Below, in pieces: positions 62,825 to 64,000 of a stretch of DNA of 64,000 nt (position 1 is its first letter; each line of letters begins with the position of its first letter). Position numbers and translations under genes: made by a program. The notes beneath the pieces are model-generated. The model did not search any database. It was given only the letters and a program-made list of their open reading frames with translations, and had not been told where the DNA came from. Origin of the DNA: an uncultured Nostocoides sp. (GTDB lineage: Bacteria > Actinomycetota > Actinomycetes > Actinomycetales > Dermatophilaceae); contig CALMQX010000016.1 in the NCBI GenBank assembly GCA_937873315.1, forward strand, positions 1 to 64,000, in the 5' to 3' direction.

Positions 62825-62860
62825 TGCAGTCATTGAAGCCATGAACTGAAGTTGGTGCCC

Positions 62861-63514
62861 ATGAATGCTCACGCTTCACCCTGCGTGGTGATCGGGGACC
62901 TCGTCGGATCGCGCACCGTGCCTGATCGCCGAGAGGTTCATCGCACTCTGGAGAAGGCCCTCGTGGCCGTCAACGCGGCCGTGCCTGCCCGCACCGAATT
63001 GCGCGTGACTGCCGGGGATGAGTTCCAGGGGAGCTACGCCACGCTCGGCGGCGCGATCGATGCGGCCCTGCGCGTTCGCCTCGAGCTGCTCCCGACCTTG
63101 GATGCCCGATTCGGCATCGGCCGCGGCACTGTCCTCATCCTTGACGCCGAGCGGGGCATCGAAGATGGTCCGGGGTGGTGGGCTGCCCGAGCCGCCATCG
63201 AGGAGATCGAGGAGCGCGCAGAGCGGGCGCCCTTGCGCGCGCTGCGCACGGCCTTTCACGTGGCCGATCCCGACGCACACGAGCGGGCACAGGAACAGGC
63301 CGTCAACGCTGCGCTGCAAGCCCGAGACCACCTCATCGGTGACTTGGGGGAGCGCTCGCTGCGGCTCCTGCGTGGCCTGCTCGACCCGCACACGACCCAG
63401 TCGGACATGGCCGCCGTCGAGGGTATTAGCCCATCGGCGGTCTCACAGCGCATCCGGGCTGACGGACTGGGTGTGTTGATCCTTGGTCACGAAACCTTGG
63501 GGGTGCTGCCGTGA
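62861..63514 (+). CDS. SatD family protein
   Basis: The 217-residue protein matches the SatD family: an N-terminal VVIGDLVGSRTVPDR segment, RTELRVTAGDEFQGSYATL, FGIGRGTV, and a C-terminal helix-turn-helix-like region SDMAAVEGISPSAVSQRIR. SatD was named for a streptococcal secretion and acid-tolerance locus; its biochemical role is not known. The N-terminal part recalls nucleotide-handling folds, which is inference. ATG 62861 is preferred to a GTG at 62852. Its stop overlaps the next gene by 4 bases, so the pair is co-translated. Confidence 0.75.
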   Translation: MNAHASPCVVIGDLVGSRTVPDRREVHRTLEKALVAVNAAVPARTELRVTAGDEFQGSYATLGGAIDAALRVRLELLPTLDARFGIGRGTVLILDAERGIEDGPGWWAARAAIEEIEERAERAPLRALRTAFHVADPDAHERAQEQAVNAALQARDHLIGDLGERSLRLLRGLLDPHTTQSDMAAVEGISPSAVSQRIRADGLGVLILGHETLGVLP

Positions 63515-64000
63515 GTTGGCTCGCGATCTGGCTGATCGGCGTGGGCGTAGCCGATGTCGTCCGAAGCCTGGCGCGACCCCTCTGGGTGAGCGCGGCCTGC
63601 GGAGTCGGCAGCGTCGTGCTGCTTTCTGCACTCTCCGGCCTGGGGGAAATTCACGAGGTCGCCGTGCTCGCCGCCTCGATCGTGCCGCTGGTCGGGTGGG
63701 TGTGGCTGGCCGATCGGGCGCAGCGACGCGCGACGGGCCACCGTCGAGCGCTTCTGGCGTTGGGCTCAGGCGTGACTCTGCTGATCGCCTTCTCTGGCTG
63801 GGCCGAGCCGATCTCGGGGCCGTTGGGTCAGTGGCTGGAGTCGATGACGGTCTTGCATCGAGAAGCGACTGGCGCCGACGCCACTCACGCCTTGCTGGTC
63901 GTCGCCGTCTTGCTGGTCAATGTGGCGACGGCCAATCTCGTCGTCCGACTGGTGCTCGTGAGCATCGGCGCGGTGCGTCCCATGGATCCCGCGCGCGTTG
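63511..64000 (+). CDS. membrane protein, cut by window end
   Basis: The visible 163 residues start VSWLAIWLIGVG from a GTG that overlaps the satD stop, and contain about four hydrophobic helices (about 3-30, 36-68, 85-103, 130-160). SatD genes in actinobacteria are often followed by such a membrane protein. The C-terminus lies beyond base 64000, so length and family cannot be settled. Confidence 0.6.
   Translation, partial: MSWLAIWLIGVGVADVVRSLARPLWVSAACGVGSVVLLSALSGLGEIHEVAVLAASIVPLVGWVWLADRAQRRATGHRRALLALGSGVTLLIAFSGWAEPISGPLGQWLESMTVLHREATGADATHALLVVAVLLVNVATANLVVRLVLVSIGAVRPMDPARV

Noticed and set aside
62556-62849. A 97-codon forward frame upstream of satD
   Set aside because: Its ATG lies inside the predicted -10 box, it has no ribosome binding site, it crosses the perfect stem-loop, and the protein resembles no family.
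1-64000. tRNA, rRNA, insertion sequences, prophage or integrative elements
   Set aside because: I looked for cloverleaf-like segments, transposase or integrase motifs and terminal inverted repeats and saw none; composition and codon use are even throughout.

Overview
The window is a 64 kb stretch of a high-GC actinobacterial chromosome, almost certainly Micrococcales; an Intrasporangiaceae/Dermatophilaceae-type relative is my best guess. The clues are GC-rich codon use, GTG starts, a principal sigma factor with a long Ala/Lys-rich N-terminus, a division and cell-wall (dcw) cluster without ftsA but with sepF and divIVA downstream of ftsZ, SAM-IV riboswitches, EspC/WXG-like proteins, and a MurE with the DNPR motif that fits meso-diaminopimelate peptidoglycan. 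I see no tRNA, rRNA, CRISPR array, phage gene or insertion sequence.

Layout. 1-5.2 kb: a small lipoprotein, a DUF4240 protein, a large secreted CotH-kinase/lamin-tail protein, and a reverse-strand ADP-ribosylglycohydrolase. 5.2-12.2 kb: a SprT-like protein, a patatin, small membrane proteins, a secreted thermonuclease, ornithine aminotransferase (rocD), an alpha/beta hydrolase and a YghZ-like aldo/keto reductase. 12.2-25.6 kb: metY and metX, each behind its own SAM-IV riboswitch but about 11 kb apart. Between them lie an EspC-like/WXG-like pair, the helicase HrpA, a PAC2 protein, a stand-alone family A DNA polymerase, and EcsC, DUF1232 and DUF4192 proteins. 25.6-32.6 kb: a universal stress protein and the principal sigma factor, then a reverse-strand MoxR ATPase / DUF58 / transglutaminase operon.

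32.8-52.5 kb is the dcw cluster: mraZ, rsmH, ftsL, ftsI, murE, murF, mraY, murD, ftsW, murG, murC, ftsQ, ftsZ, pgeF, yggS, sepF, yggT, divIVA. It is preceded by a ladder of seven helix-phased MraZ-type operator repeats. Most genes from rsmH to ftsQ are joined by 4-base start/stop overlaps. The products build UDP-MurNAc-pentapeptide (MurC-F), lipid I and lipid II (MraY, MurG), polymerise and cross-link septal wall (FtsW, FtsI with FtsL and FtsQ), and organise the Z ring and pole (FtsZ, SepF, DivIVA). 52.6-58.6 kb: a TraR/DksA zinc-finger protein with a Lys-Ala-Pro repeat tail, lspA, rluD and dnaE. 58.6-64 kb: an oligopeptidase B, mtnA of methionine salvage, a reverse-strand FadR-type regulator, and a SatD protein followed by a membrane protein cut by the window end. 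The 351-base interval between the regulator and satD holds a palindrome inside a promoter-like pair and a strong stem-loop. It is the best candidate here for something undescribed.

Many non-operonic genes have a TANNNT hexamer 6-8 bases before the start codon and no ribosome binding site, which suggests leaderless mRNAs. I used this to choose several starts. Counts are by eye; no homology search was possible, and family assignments rest on recognised motifs.
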